A DNA stretch of 64,000 nucleotides from UBA3006 sp036746695 (GCA_036746695.1 DAIODP010000001.1:744001-808000), one strand, 5' to 3'; shown: positions 51,448 through 62,195, numbered from the stretch's first letter. Notes: generated by a model from the letters alone, not told the origin. Program-made: numbers and translations.

Positions 51448-53532
51448 CTATTCGCCACGTACTCGCTTGATGATTTCCTGTGCAATTACTTCAGGGACCT
51501 GCTGGTAACTATGGAACTGCATCGTGTAGGTAGCACGACCCTGAGTGCGCGAACGCAGGTCTGTACTGTATCCGAACATTTCGGAAAGCGGCACTTGCGC
51601 CTTGATGTTCTGGGCGTTGCCGTTAGCTTCCATGCCCTCGATACGGCCACGGCGGCTGGACAAGTCGCCCATTACGTCGCCCATGTAGTCGTCTGGGGTC
51701 ACTACTTCCACGCCCATGATTGGCTCCAAAATGATGGGGCCGGCCATTTGCGCTGCCTTACGGAAAGCCATCTGGCCCGCAATTTTGAACGCCATTTCGC
51801 TGGAGTCAACGTCGTGGTACTGACCGTCGACGAGCGACACCTTGACGTCCACCGTTGGGTAACCAGCAAGCACGCCGTTGTCGAGAGCCGACTGGATGCC
51901 TTGGTTGGTTGGCTGAATGTATTCGCGAGGAATGCGTCCACCGGTGATGTCGTCTTCGAAGACATAACCGCCGCCGACGCCGCTTGGCTCGACAGTGATC
52001 TTGACAACTGCGAACTGACCAGAACCACCCGACTGCTTGATGTGGCGGTATTCGACCGACTCGACTTTTTTGGTGATGGTCTCGCGGTACGCCACTTGTG
52101 GCTTACCAACGGTTGCATCGACACCGAATTCGCGCTGCATACGGTCGACAAGAATTTCGAGGTGCAACTCGCCCATTCCTGAAATAACTGTTTGCGCGGT
52201 TTCTTCGTCGGTGCGTACGCGGAAGGTTGGGTCTTCATCGGACAACGACTTCAGTGCCTTACCAAGCTTGTCTTGGTCGACTTTTGTTTTTGGCTCGATG
52301 GCCACGTGAATAACCGGTTCTGGAAATTCCATGCGCTCGAGAATGATTGGGTTGCCACGGTCGCAGAGGGTGTCACCAGTGGTGACTTCCTTGAAACCGA
52401 GGCCGGCAACGATGTCGCCAGTCATTGCGGCGTCGATGTCTTCGCGCTGGTTTGCGTGCATCAACAACAAGCGACCAATGCGCTCGCGCTTTTCTTTGGT
52501 GGAGTTGTAGACCTCGTCGCCCTTATTGATGACGCCCGAGTACACGCGGAAGTAGGTGAGACGACCGAATGGGTCGGCAACGATTTTGAATGCCAATGCC
52601 GAGAACGGTGCATCGTCGGATGCTTTGCGTGTGAGTGCTTCGTCGCTGTCTGGCTTCAAACCTGGGGTGTCTGGAATGTCGAGCGGGCTTGGCATGTAGT
52701 CGACAATGGCGTCGAGCATTTGCTGTACGCCCTTGTTCTTGAATGCGGAACCACACAAGATGGGCACGAACGAAAACGACAGCGTTCCCTTGCGGATACC
52801 CATGCGCAGATCGGCATCGGAGAGATCGCCGTTCTCGAGGTACTTCTCCATCAACTCTTCGTCTTCGCTAGCAACAATGTCGAGCAACTCGGCGCGGTAC
52901 TGCTTGGCCTTATCGACATACTCTGCAGGAATTTCGACGTCGGAATACTTGGAGTCTTTTTCGTCGCCGTCCCACACGATGGCCTTCATCTTGACGATGT
53001 CGATGATGCCCTGGTAGTTGGCTTCGCCGCCGTATGGCAATTGCAGAACTGCCGGAACAGCTTGCAGGCGATCTTTGATCATGTCGAGGGTGCGATAAAA
53101 GTTGGCACCGGTGCGGTCCATCTTGTTGATGAAGCACATACGAGGAACTTTGTACTTGTTGGCCTGGCGCCACACAGTTTCGGTTTGTGGCTCAACACCA
53201 GCAACCGAGTCGAATACGGCAACTGCACCGTCGAGTACGCGCAACGAGCGCTCTACTTCAATGGTGAAGTCCACGTGGCCCGGGGTGTCGATGATGTTGA
53301 TGCGATGATCGCGCCAGAACGCTGTGGTTGCAGCCGAGGTAATGGTGATACCGCGCTCTTGTTCCTGCACCATGTGGTCCATCACGGCGCCACCTTCGTG
53401 CACTTCACCGATTTTGTATGTCTTACCCGTGTAATACAACACGCGCTCGGTGGTGGTGGTTTTGCCCGCATCAATGTGGGCCATAATGCCAATGTTGCGG
53501 TAACGCTCTAACGGAAGATCACGCTTTGCCAT
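51448..53532 (-). CDS. fusA: translation elongation factor EF-G
   Basis: The 694-residue protein drives translocation of tRNA and mRNA. The P-loop is AHIDAGKT at 18-25, with DTPGHVDFT and NKMDRTGANF in the G domain, and domain IV has the RGRIEGMEANGNAQ stretch. The start is ATG 53532, 29 bases after rpsG. The order rpsL-rpsG-fusA-tuf is the standard str operon. Confidence 0.98.
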   Translation of the reverse strand: MAKRDLPLERYRNIGIMAHIDAGKTTTTERVLYYTGKTYKIGEVHEGGAVMDHMVQEQERGITITSAATTAFWRDHRINIIDTPGHVDFTIEVERSLRVLDGAVAVFDSVAGVEPQTETVWRQANKYKVPRMCFINKMDRTGANFYRTLDMIKDRLQAVPAVLQLPYGGEANYQGIIDIVKMKAIVWDGDEKDSKYSDVEIPAEYVDKAKQYRAELLDIVASEDEELMEKYLENGDLSDADLRMGIRKGTLSFSFVPILCGSAFKNKGVQQMLDAIVDYMPSPLDIPDTPGLKPDSDEALTRKASDDAPFSALAFKIVADPFGRLTYFRVYSGVINKGDEVYNSTKEKRERIGRLLLMHANQREDIDAAMTGDIVAGLGFKEVTTGDTLCDRGNPIILERMEFPEPVIHVAIEPKTKVDQDKLGKALKSLSDEDPTFRVRTDEETAQTVISGMGELHLEILVDRMQREFGVDATVGKPQVAYRETITKKVESVEYRHIKQSGGSGQFAVVKITVEPSGVGGGYVFEDDITGGRIPREYIQPTNQGIQSALDNGVLAGYPTVDVKVSLVDGQYHDVDSSEMAFKIAGQMAFRKAAQMAGPIILEPIMGVEVVTPDDYMGDVMGDLSSRRGRIEGMEANGNAQNIKAQVPLSEMFGYSTDLRSRTQGRATYTMQFHSYQQVPEVIAQEIIKRVRGE

Positions 53533-53561
53533 GGGGGTTGTTCCTCAAACTTCGTTGCCGA

Positions 53562-54032
53562 CTACCAGCGGTAGTGAGCAAAGGCCTTGTTCGACTCGGC
53601 CATCTTTTGCATATCGTCACGCTTCTTCATCGATGCGCCCAAGCCGTTGGATGCGTCCATAAGTTCGGCGGACAGACACTCGGCCATGGTCTTTTCACGA
53701 CGTGAGCGAGCATTTTCTACGATCCAACGAATTGCCAATGTTGTGGCGCGACGTGGGCGTACTTCTACTGGCACCTGATAGGTGGCGCCACCAACACGAC
53801 GGCTGCGTACTTCAAGTGGTGGCTTGACGTTGTCGATGGCGCGCTTTACTGCTGCCAATGACTCGCCGCCTGTTTTGATTTCGATTGCTTTCATCGCGTC
53901 GTAAACGATGGACTGTGCGGTGCTCTTCTTGCCATGCAACATCACTTTGTTGACGAGCTGTGTAATGAGTAGTGAGCGATACACCGGATCTGGTGTCATC
54001 TCGCGACGAATTGCTGGACCTTTACGTGACAT
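53562..54032 (-). CDS. rpsG: ribosomal protein S7 (uS7)
   Basis: The 156-residue product begins MSRKGPAIRREMTPDPVYRS and ends NKAFAHYRW, both canonical. S7 organises the 30S head and in E. coli represses the str operon. It follows rpsL by 11 bases. Confidence 0.98.
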   Translation of the reverse strand: MSRKGPAIRREMTPDPVYRSLLITQLVNKVMLHGKKSTAQSIVYDAMKAIEIKTGGESLAAVKRAIDNVKPPLEVRSRRVGGATYQVPVEVRPRRATTLAIRWIVENARSRREKTMAECLSAELMDASNGLGASMKKRDDMQKMAESNKAFAHYRW

Positions 54033-54043
54033 AGTTCTTCCGC

Positions 54044-54412
54044 CTACTTCTTCTTCGCGCCGTAACGACTACGTGCTTGCTTGCGATCTTTTACGCCGGC
54101 AGCATCGAGTGCGCCGCGAATAACTTTGTAACGAACACCTGGCAAGTCGCGAACACGACCACCGCGAACCAACACAATGGAGTGCTCTTGCAAGTTGTGG
54201 CCTTCACCCGGAATGTATGCAGTGATTTCGACACCGCTGGTGAGACGCACACGGGCAACCTTGCGCAATGCCGAGTTTGGTTTCTTTGGTGTGGTGGTAA
54301 ATACGCGCGTGCAAACACCACGGCGCTGCGGTGAACCCTTGAGCGCGGGTGTCTTGGTCTTTGTCGACTTGGTGCTTCGACCTTGCCGAATCAACTGTTG
54401 AATAGTGGGCAC
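54044..54412 (-). CDS. rpsL: ribosomal protein S12 (uS12), Arg at position 88
   Basis: The 122-residue product starts at GTG 54412 after AAAGG. The decoding-centre loops are TPKKPNSALRK (41-51, with Lys43 intact) and GGRVRDLPGVRY (84-95). In E. coli and mycobacteria position 88 is lysine; here the codon is CGC, arginine. Lys88Arg is a known streptomycin-resistance change in several bacteria, so the organism may be naturally less sensitive; this is inference from sequence alone. S12 heads the str operon. Confidence 0.98.
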   Translation of the reverse strand: MPTIQQLIRQGRSTKSTKTKTPALKGSPQRRGVCTRVFTTTPKKPNSALRKVARVRLTSGVEITAYIPGEGHNLQEHSIVLVRGGRVRDLPGVRYKVIRGALDAAGVKDRKQARSRYGAKKK

Positions 54413-54452
54413 GCGTTTACCTTTGCTGTTGCTGAAGTACTGATGGAATCTG

Positions 54453-54475
54453 GCGCTTCGGACAAGCCGAGGCGC
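54453..54475 (-). promoter_or_regulatory. hairpin between rpoC and rpsL
   Basis: GCGCTTCGG (54453-54461) pairs with CCGAGGCGC (54467-54475), nine pairs including one G-T, around a 5-base loop. It lies in the 153-base gap between the rpoC stop and the rpsL start, which has no ORF. It may end the rpoBC transcript or belong to the leader of the str operon; there is no long T-run. Confidence 0.5.
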
Positions 54476-54565
54476 TAGACAACGGACTGGAAATCCTACG
54501 GCTGCAGGCCGCCATACGGCAACCTGCCAGCCATTGGGTGCGCGGTCTCCCCAGCGGGAGGGCCG

Positions 54566-57500
54566 CTATTGAGCTTGTTCTTCGCCAGACTCCGATTCGG
54601 CCGAAACATAATTGCCGTGCAAACCGGCCAAAAATGCTGCTGGATCCTCTTCGTCATCGCTGGAGTAATAGGCCATTGGCACATAATCCGGGGCGCTCAC
54701 ATCGAAGGCGTTGTAGCGATCCATGCCCGAACCGGCTGGGATCAACTTGCCAATGATGATGTTTTCCTTGAGGCCAACCAGGTTGTCTGCCTTGCCGTCG
54801 ATTGCGGCTTCGGTGAGAACGCGGGTGGTTTCTTGGAATGATGCGGCCGAGAGCCATGATTCGGTGGCCAAGGATGCCTTGGTGATACCCATCAACTCGG
54901 GACGGCCTTCGGCTGGACGCTTGCCCTGCTCAACCATGGCACGGTTTGTGTCACGGAAGATCTTGGCATCGGCGCGCTCGCCTGGAAGGAACGTTGTGTC
55001 GCCAGGTTCTTGCACACCAACGCGGCGTGTCATCTGACGAACAATCAACTCGATGTGCTTGTCGTGAATCGAAACACCTTGGTCGCGATACACCTTCTGC
55101 ACTTCTTCCACGAGATAAACCTGCGTCTCGCGAGGACCCTTGATCTGCATCAGTTCCTTCGGGTCGAGTGGACCTTCGGTGATGCGATCTCCGGCGTTGA
55201 TCTCTTGGCCATCTTTCACGATTGGGCGGCTGCCGGTTGGCAACATCACTTCGTGTTCGACACCTTGATCATCAATGACCTTGATTGGAATGCCCTTGCC
55301 CTCGTCTTCCAAGATGCGAACGACACCGCTGGCAAGTGCCAAGCGAGCCGAACCACGTGGGTTACGAGCCTCGAACAATTCAACGACGCGTGGCAAACCA
55401 CCTGCAATGTCCTTACCTGCAACACCACCAGTGTGGAAAGTACGCATGGTCAGCTGAGTACCAGGCTCACCAATTGACTGAGCAGCGATAACGCCTACTG
55501 CTTCACCCAACTCGATGGACTGACCAGTTGCCAACGAACGGCCGTAGCACAATGCACACACACCAACTTCGGCGTCGCATGTAAGTACTGAACGCACGCG
55601 AATGCGGTTGACGGTTGCGTCATCACGAAGTTCGTCCATGTCGGCGTCGCCGATGATGGTGTTCTTCTCGATCACACGGCCGGTGCCCAGGGTGACGTCG
55701 TTCAACAATGCGCGACCGAACAACTTGGTTTCCAAGTATGCGCGAGTGTTCGCAGTGTCTTTTTGTACGTTGTCAATCCAGACGCCAAGCGTTGTACCGC
55801 AGTCGTCTTCGCGAACAATCAATTCCTGCGCCACGTCGTGCAAACGACGGGTGAGGTAACCAGAGTCGGCGGTACGAAGTGCTGTGTCAACGAGACCTTT
55901 TCGTGCACCAGGGGTGGCGATGAAGTACTCGAGTGTTTCCAGACCTTCACGGAAGTTGCTCTTGATAGGGCGAGGAATCATGTCACCGCGAGGGTTGGCT
56001 ACCAGTCCGCGCATACCGGCAATCTGACGCATCTGGGTCATGTTTCCACGAGCACCAGAACCGATCATCATGTCGACTGGGTTGAACTTCAGTGCCTTGA
56101 ACTCGGCTTCCATGGCCTTTTGAACATCGGCTGTTGCGTCTGTCCAAATGCGCACTTCTTGCTGACGGCGCTCGCCGTCGGTGATGATGCCGCGACGGAA
56201 TTGGCCTTCGACCTTTTCTGCCTGCTTTTCGTAATCATCCAAGATGCCGCGCTTTGCCTTCGGTGTCTTGACGTCGTCTACTGAAACGGTGAGACCCGAC
56301 TGGGTTGCGTAGCGGTAGCAGAGGTCTTTGATGCCGTCGAGTGCGAGAGCAATTTCGGACTTGGCGAAATGATCGCTGAGTCGTTCTACGATCACACCGA
56401 ATTCACGCTTGCGCAATGTCTCGTTGATGTGGCCGAAGCGCTCGACGAAGCCTGCTGGCAAACGCTCTTCAAACAACAAACGACCTGGCGTGGTGTCCAC
56501 GTAAATCGTCTTGCCATTTGCATCGCGCTCGGCAATCTTGATCTTGGCGTGCAAGTTGACAGCGCCTTCGTCTACTGCCTGAATCACTTCAAACAACTGA
56601 CGGAACACACGGCCTTCGCCCTTTTCGCCTTCACGAGCATCGGTGAGGTAATAGCCACCGATGACCAAGTCCTGCTGCGGGGTCACGATTGGACGACCCG
56701 AGGCTGGGCTCAAGATGTTGTTGGCGCTCAGCATCAGCACGCGTGCTTCTGCCTGTGCTTCAACCGACAACGGCAAGTGAACTGCCATCTGGTCGCCGTC
56801 GAAGTCGGCGTTAAACGCGGTGCAAACGAGTGGGTGCAACTGAATTGCCTTGCCCTCTACTAGCAACGGCTCGAACGCCTGAATGCCAAGTCGGTGCAAC
56901 GTCGGAGCGCGGTTCAACAGAACTGGATGCTCCTTAATGACGTCTTCCAACACGTCCCACACTTGTGGCCTGCGACGCTCCACCATGCGCTTTGCGCTCT
57001 TGATGTTTTGTGCCAACTGCTGATCGACCAAGCGCTTCATTACGAAAGGCTTGAACAACTCGAGTGCCATCAACTTCGGCAGACCACACTGCTGCAAGCG
57101 CAGCGTTGGGCCGGCAACGATTACTGAACGACCGGAGTAGTCGACGCGCTTTCCGAGCAAGTTCTGACGGAAACGTCCTTGCTTACCCTTAAGCATGTCG
57201 GACAACGACTTCAATGGACGGTTGCCTGGGCCAGTTACTGGACGACCACGACGACCGTTGTCGAACAACGCGTCGGATGCTTCTTGCAGCATGCGCTTTT
57301 CGTTGTTGACGATGATCTCTGGCGCACCCAAATCGAGCAAGCGACGCAAACGGTTATTGCGGTTGATCACGCGACGGTACAAGTCGTTCAAGTCGGACGT
57401 TGCGAAACGACCACCATCCAACTGCACCATTGGGCGCAGGTCGGGAGGAATAACTGGAATGACGTCGAGCACCATTGCTTTTGGATTGTTGACAAGGCGG

Positions 57501-58495
57501 CCCGAGTCGTCGCGACGGTTGAACGACGCGATGATCTTCAAGCGCTTAATTGCCTTCTGCTTACGCTGCGTGCTGAGTACTTTGCCCTTGAAGCCATTGG
57601 TGATGGCATCGCGCAACAACAACTCTTCTGCGTCGAAGTCGATGGTGTCGATCAGCGACTTGATCGCTTCTGCACCGGTGCCGCCAACGAAGTATTCGCC
57701 GTAGCGATCCTTGATTTCGCGCCACAACTCTTCGTCTTCAACAATCATGCGCGAGTGCATCTTGCCGAACGTGTCGTGTGCGCGCTGGATCAAGTCCATC
57801 TCTTTGCCGTAACGATCGGCGATCATCGAGAGGTCTTTGTCGATCAACTTCTGGCGCGCGCGAATGTCGGCGTCTTTGGCGCCAGACTTCTCGAGTTCCT
57901 TCAGCTCTGCTTCGGCATCCTTTTGACGCTGCTTCAGATCCTTTTCGCGGTTCTTCATCAACTGTTCGGTGTCCTCGCGGAGTACTTCTTCCAATTCGGT
58001 CATGTCGGCATGGCGCTTGTCGGCGTCCACGCTGCTGACCAACCATGCGGCGAAGTAAATGACCTTCTCCAACTGCTTGGCCTTGATTTCGTCGCGTGGC
58101 TCGAGGCCGCCCAACAAATATGCCAACCATGAACGGGTTCCGCGTAGGTACCAAATGTGCACAACCGGTGCAGCCAACTCGATGTGGCCCATGCGCTCGC
58201 GACGAACCTTGGAACGGGTTACTTCAACGCCGCACTTTTCGCAGATGATGCCCTTAAAACGGACACGCTTGTACTTACCGCAGTAGCACTCCCAGTCGCG
58301 TGTTGGTCCGAATGTCTTTTCGCAGAACAAACCGTCGCGCTCTGGGCGCAAGGTGCGGTAGTTGATGGTCTCGGGCTTCTTTACTTCACCTCGCGACCAG
58401 TCGCGAATGTCGTCGGCCGTGGCCAAACCAATACGCAGCTGTTCAAAGCTATTGACGTCAACTTTGTTCTTGATGTCGGTTGCTAAGTCGGACAT
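54566..58495 (-). CDS. rpoC: RNA polymerase beta' subunit
   Basis: The 1309-residue protein has the N-terminal zinc site with Cys70, Cys72, Cys85 and Cys88, a charged helical segment (about 160-260) typical of actinobacterial RpoC, and the catalytic loop NADFDGDQM at 562-570 that holds the magnesium. The bridge helix and the C-terminal GEPGTQLTMRTFHTGG block are present. The tail is acidic. It lies 64 bases downstream of rpoB. Confidence 0.98.
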   Translation of the reverse strand: MSDLATDIKNKVDVNSFEQLRIGLATADDIRDWSRGEVKKPETINYRTLRPERDGLFCEKTFGPTRDWECYCGKYKRVRFKGIICEKCGVEVTRSKVRRERMGHIELAAPVVHIWYLRGTRSWLAYLLGGLEPRDEIKAKQLEKVIYFAAWLVSSVDADKRHADMTELEEVLREDTEQLMKNREKDLKQRQKDAEAELKELEKSGAKDADIRARQKLIDKDLSMIADRYGKEMDLIQRAHDTFGKMHSRMIVEDEELWREIKDRYGEYFVGGTGAEAIKSLIDTIDFDAEELLLRDAITNGFKGKVLSTQRKQKAIKRLKIIASFNRRDDSGRLVNNPKAMVLDVIPVIPPDLRPMVQLDGGRFATSDLNDLYRRVINRNNRLRRLLDLGAPEIIVNNEKRMLQEASDALFDNGRRGRPVTGPGNRPLKSLSDMLKGKQGRFRQNLLGKRVDYSGRSVIVAGPTLRLQQCGLPKLMALELFKPFVMKRLVDQQLAQNIKSAKRMVERRRPQVWDVLEDVIKEHPVLLNRAPTLHRLGIQAFEPLLVEGKAIQLHPLVCTAFNADFDGDQMAVHLPLSVEAQAEARVLMLSANNILSPASGRPIVTPQQDLVIGGYYLTDAREGEKGEGRVFRQLFEVIQAVDEGAVNLHAKIKIAERDANGKTIYVDTTPGRLLFEERLPAGFVERFGHINETLRKREFGVIVERLSDHFAKSEIALALDGIKDLCYRYATQSGLTVSVDDVKTPKAKRGILDDYEKQAEKVEGQFRRGIITDGERRQQEVRIWTDATADVQKAMEAEFKALKFNPVDMMIGSGARGNMTQMRQIAGMRGLVANPRGDMIPRPIKSNFREGLETLEYFIATPGARKGLVDTALRTADSGYLTRRLHDVAQELIVREDDCGTTLGVWIDNVQKDTANTRAYLETKLFGRALLNDVTLGTGRVIEKNTIIGDADMDELRDDATVNRIRVRSVLTCDAEVGVCALCYGRSLATGQSIELGEAVGVIAAQSIGEPGTQLTMRTFHTGGVAGKDIAGGLPRVVELFEARNPRGSARLALASGVVRILEDEGKGIPIKVIDDQGVEHEVMLPTGSRPIVKDGQEINAGDRITEGPLDPKELMQIKGPRETQVYLVEEVQKVYRDQGVSIHDKHIELIVRQMTRRVGVQEPGDTTFLPGERADAKIFRDTNRAMVEQGKRPAEGRPELMGITKASLATESWLSAASFQETTRVLTEAAIDGKADNLVGLKENIIIGKLIPAGSGMDRYNAFDVSAPDYVPMAYYSSDDEEDPAAFLAGLHGNYVSAESESGEEQAQ

Positions 58496-58559
58496 AGTTT
58501 TCCTTCTTCCTAATTCGTGTCAGCGTCAATTCTTCGATTTACAAAACTGCTTGTGTGAG

Positions 58560-61500
58560 TTAGTAGGCCTTCTCGCGACGGCGCTCACGATCACGGTCGT
58601 CTGCATCCGAACCACGCTCTGGGCGTGAGATGTCGACACCGAGTTCTTGAGTGGCGCGGAAGACGTCTTCGTCCATGTCGGTAAGTTCAATGTTCTTACC
58701 TTCATTGGAGATGACTTCTACGTCGAGACACAGGGCCTGCATTTCCTTCATCAGCACCTTGAAGCTTTCTGGGATGCCTGGCTCTGGAATGTTCTCGCCC
58801 TTCACAATTGCTTCGTACACGCGTACGCGACCAAGCACGTCGTCGGACTTGATGGTGAGCAGTTCCTGCAAGCAGTAAGCCGCACCGTAAGCCTCGAGTG
58901 CCCACACTTCCATTTCACCGAAGCGCTGGCCACCGAACTGTGCTTTACCACCCAAAGGTTGCTGAGTGATCATGCTGTACGGGCCAGTTGAACGGGCGTG
59001 AATCTTGTCGTCGACCATGTGCGACAACTTGATGATGTACATGTAGCCAACCATTGTTGGGTTGTCGTAGTACTCGCCTGTTCGGCCGTTACGCAACTGC
59101 ATCTTGCCGTCTTCGCCAATCAGACGCTTGCCGTCGGACGATTCTGGGTTGAGGTTCTTCAAGATGGACTGAATAGTTGGGTGCGGTCCTGCAGCCTCTT
59201 CTTCATCCCAGTGAGCGCCGTCGAACACCGGCGTTGCAACAAATGTTGCAGGCTTGGTGTTGATGCGTGTCTTGGTTTCGGTGCCACGAATTGGTGAAGC
59301 ACCGACGGTCTTGTTGTTCTTCGTATCGTTCCAACCCCATCGTGCGCAGTAGCCAAGGTGGGCTTCCAATACCTGGCCGATGTTCATACGGCTTGGTACG
59401 CCAAGTGGGTTGAGAATGATGTCGACTGGGGTGCCGTCTTCCATGTATGGCATGTCTTCGATTGGAAGAATCTTGGAGATAACACCCTTGTTGCCGTGGC
59501 GTCCTGCCAACTTGTCGCCAACACTGATCTTGCGCTTTTGCGCAACATAAATGCGAACGAGTTGGTTTACGCCTGGTGGCAATTCGTCGCCGGCTTCGCG
59601 GTCGCCCGGGTCGCGGGAGAGCACTTTGACGTCGATGACTTTTCCGTTTTCGCCGTGCGGAACCTTGAGGCTGGTGTCGCGAACTTCACGAGCCTTCTCA
59701 CCGAAGATGGCGCGCAAGAGACGCTCTTCCGGTGTCAGTTCGGTTTCGCCCTTTGGCGTAACTTTGCCAACCAATACGTCGCCAGGGCCTACTTCGGCAC
59801 CGACGCGAATGATTCCGCGATCGTCCAAGTCGGCCAAAATGTCGTCGGACAAGTTTGGAATGTCGCGAGTGATTTCTTCTGGCCCAAGCTTGGTGTCACG
59901 AGCATCCACTTCGTATTCCTTGATGTGAATGGATGTGAGCACGTCTTCTTTAACCAAACGCTCGCTCAAGATGATGGCGTCTTCGAAGTTGTAGCCCTCC
60001 CATGGCATAAATGCCACGAGCAAGTTTTTACCAAGTGCAAGTTCGCCCATGTCGGTTGAAGGGCCGTCTGCAAGCAAGTCGCCCTTCTTAACTGTCTGGC
60101 CTTCTTTAACACGAACGATGTGGTTGATGCACGTGTCTTGGTTGGAACGACGGAACTTGAACAACTTGTGCTCGCCTTCCGCTTTCTTCAAGTTGTCGTA
60201 CGCAATCACAATTGCATCGCCGGAGACGGACGTGACCGTGCCCGAGTCTTTTGCAAGAATCAAGTCGGCGCCGTCGCGTGCAGCACGCAATTCCATGCCG
60301 GTTCCGATGTATGGCGCTTCTGCGCGCAACAGTGGAACAGCCTGACGTTGCATGTTGGCACCCATCAACGCGCGGTTGGCGTCGTCGTGCTCAAGGAACG
60401 GAATCAATGCGGTTGCAACCGAAATGATTTGCTTGGCCGAAACGTCGATGAAGTCGACTTCGGTGCCTGGAACGTAAGCGATGTCGGTGGTGGAACCGAA
60501 GAAGCTCTCGGCTTCCAACATCTTCTTCAAGTCGTCCAAGCTGGCTGCCTGCGGCGAACGACGCACAAGAACGCGATCACCCTTGAAGGTGTTGTCGGCG
60601 TTCAGTGGCGTGTTGGCCTGAGCAACGACGTAGTTCTCTTCTTCGTCGGCTGGCATGTACACGATTTCGTCGGTGACCTTGCCGTTGCGAACGCGACGGT
60701 ATGGGCTCTCGATAAAACCAAATGGGTTGACGCGCGCGTACGTGGACAACGCACCGATCAGACCAATGTTTGGTCCTTCTGGTGTCTCAATTGGGCACAT
60801 ACGGCCGTAGTGAGAAAAGTGGACGTCGCGGACTTCGAAACCTGCGCGCTCGCGGCTGAGGCCACCGGGCCCAAGTGCCGACAAACGACGACGGTGCGTA
60901 AGACCCGACAATGGGTTCACTTGGTCCATAAATTGCGACAACTGCGAAGTTCCGAAGAACTCCTTAATCGAAGCAACAACTGGACGCACGTTAATAAGAG
61001 TCTGTGGCGAAATGGCTTCCACGTCTTGGGTAGTCATGCGCTCGCGCACCACTCGCTCCATACGTGACAAACCAATGCGAACCTGGTTCTGAATCAATTC
61101 GCCAACTGAACGAATACGACGGTTTGCGAAGTGGTCCTGGTCGTCCAAGCGGTAGCCAGGCTCTTGCTTCACGAGGTGCAACAAGTACGTAATCGTTGCA
61201 AGCACTTCGCAACGGCTGAGTACGTCTTGACCTTCGGTCGGAACATCGAGCTGTCCAAGTTCGGTACCGTTCTTCAAACCAAACAGCTGGCCAACCTTTT
61301 CAATCTCGGCGCCCAACTTGCGGTTGAGCTTGTAGCGACCTACGCGCGACAAGTCGTAACGGCGGTTCTCGAAGAAAGCCGTTTCGAAGTAAGCGCGTGC
61401 CGACTCGACGTTTGGTGGTTCGCCCGGACGAGCGCGCTTGTAAATTTCGACGAGTGCCTCTTCGCGGGTTGGCGCGATTGGGCGCTCCTTTTCCCACTGG

Positions 61501-62195
61501 CCCTCAAGGAAGTCGAAGTAGTTAACGAAACGATCGAGGAAGCCTGGGGCATTCTCTTCGTCGTAACCCAATGCACGAAGCAAGGTGAAGATGCCAAGAC
61601 GACGCTTGCGAGCAACGCGGGTACCGGCGGTAACGCCCTTACCTGGTTTGTGCTCTACGTCGAACTCAAGCCATTCGCCGCGGTATGGGTGAATGGTGCC
61701 CTTTACCAACTGGTGCTTGGACAAGTTACGAAGGCGGTAACGCTCGCCTGGTTCGAAAATGACGCCAGGTGAACGAACAAGCTGCGACACAACAACACGC
61801 TCGGTGCCGTTAATAACGAAGGTGCCCTTTTCGGTCATCTTCGGGAAGTCGCCCATGAACACGGTCTGCTCTTTGATTTCACCGGTTGGCTTGTTCAAGA
61901 ATCGTGCGCGCACAAATACTGGCGACGCATATGTCATGTCGCGTTCGCGACATTCGGCAACAGTGAACTTTGGTTTCGGGCAAAGATCTTCGTCGTCTGG
62001 GTCGAACTCGAGTTCGAGTTGCAGATCGTCGGAGAATCCCTTGATTGGGGAAATGTCGTCGAACGCTTCCTTCAATCCTTCTTTAAGGAACCACTCGAAA
62101 CTCTCGCGTTGTACGGCGATGAGGTCGGGAAGTTCGAGGGTTTCTGGAAGGGTCGCGAACGAATATCGTTCGCGTGCAGACGCACGTGAGGCCAC
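58560..62195 (-). CDS. rpoB: RNA polymerase beta subunit
   Basis: The 1211-residue product starts at GTG 62195 behind AGGAG. The rifampicin region reads GTSQLSQFMDQVNPL followed by THRRRLSALGPGG: the residues equivalent to E. coli Asp516, His526 and Ser531 are unchanged, so rifampicin sensitivity is predicted; Asn518 is valine. The catalytic-core block HYGRMCPIETPEGPNIGL is intact. It is followed by rpoC. A 191-base gap with hairpins separates it from rplL. Confidence 0.98.
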   Translation of the reverse strand: MASRASARERYSFATLPETLELPDLIAVQRESFEWFLKEGLKEAFDDISPIKGFSDDLQLELEFDPDDEDLCPKPKFTVAECRERDMTYASPVFVRARFLNKPTGEIKEQTVFMGDFPKMTEKGTFVINGTERVVVSQLVRSPGVIFEPGERYRLRNLSKHQLVKGTIHPYRGEWLEFDVEHKPGKGVTAGTRVARKRRLGIFTLLRALGYDEENAPGFLDRFVNYFDFLEGQWEKERPIAPTREEALVEIYKRARPGEPPNVESARAYFETAFFENRRYDLSRVGRYKLNRKLGAEIEKVGQLFGLKNGTELGQLDVPTEGQDVLSRCEVLATITYLLHLVKQEPGYRLDDQDHFANRRIRSVGELIQNQVRIGLSRMERVVRERMTTQDVEAISPQTLINVRPVVASIKEFFGTSQLSQFMDQVNPLSGLTHRRRLSALGPGGLSRERAGFEVRDVHFSHYGRMCPIETPEGPNIGLIGALSTYARVNPFGFIESPYRRVRNGKVTDEIVYMPADEEENYVVAQANTPLNADNTFKGDRVLVRRSPQAASLDDLKKMLEAESFFGSTTDIAYVPGTEVDFIDVSAKQIISVATALIPFLEHDDANRALMGANMQRQAVPLLRAEAPYIGTGMELRAARDGADLILAKDSGTVTSVSGDAIVIAYDNLKKAEGEHKLFKFRRSNQDTCINHIVRVKEGQTVKKGDLLADGPSTDMGELALGKNLLVAFMPWEGYNFEDAIILSERLVKEDVLTSIHIKEYEVDARDTKLGPEEITRDIPNLSDDILADLDDRGIIRVGAEVGPGDVLVGKVTPKGETELTPEERLLRAIFGEKAREVRDTSLKVPHGENGKVIDVKVLSRDPGDREAGDELPPGVNQLVRIYVAQKRKISVGDKLAGRHGNKGVISKILPIEDMPYMEDGTPVDIILNPLGVPSRMNIGQVLEAHLGYCARWGWNDTKNNKTVGASPIRGTETKTRINTKPATFVATPVFDGAHWDEEEAAGPHPTIQSILKNLNPESSDGKRLIGEDGKMQLRNGRTGEYYDNPTMVGYMYIIKLSHMVDDKIHARSTGPYSMITQQPLGGKAQFGGQRFGEMEVWALEAYGAAYCLQELLTIKSDDVLGRVRVYEAIVKGENIPEPGIPESFKVLMKEMQALCLDVEVISNEGKNIELTDMDEDVFRATQELGVDISRPERGSDADDRDRERRREKAY

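Noticed and set aside
52192..53511. A 439-codon plus-strand frame opposite fusA
   Set aside because: EF-G is canonical on the minus strand; the antisense frame has no domain signs.
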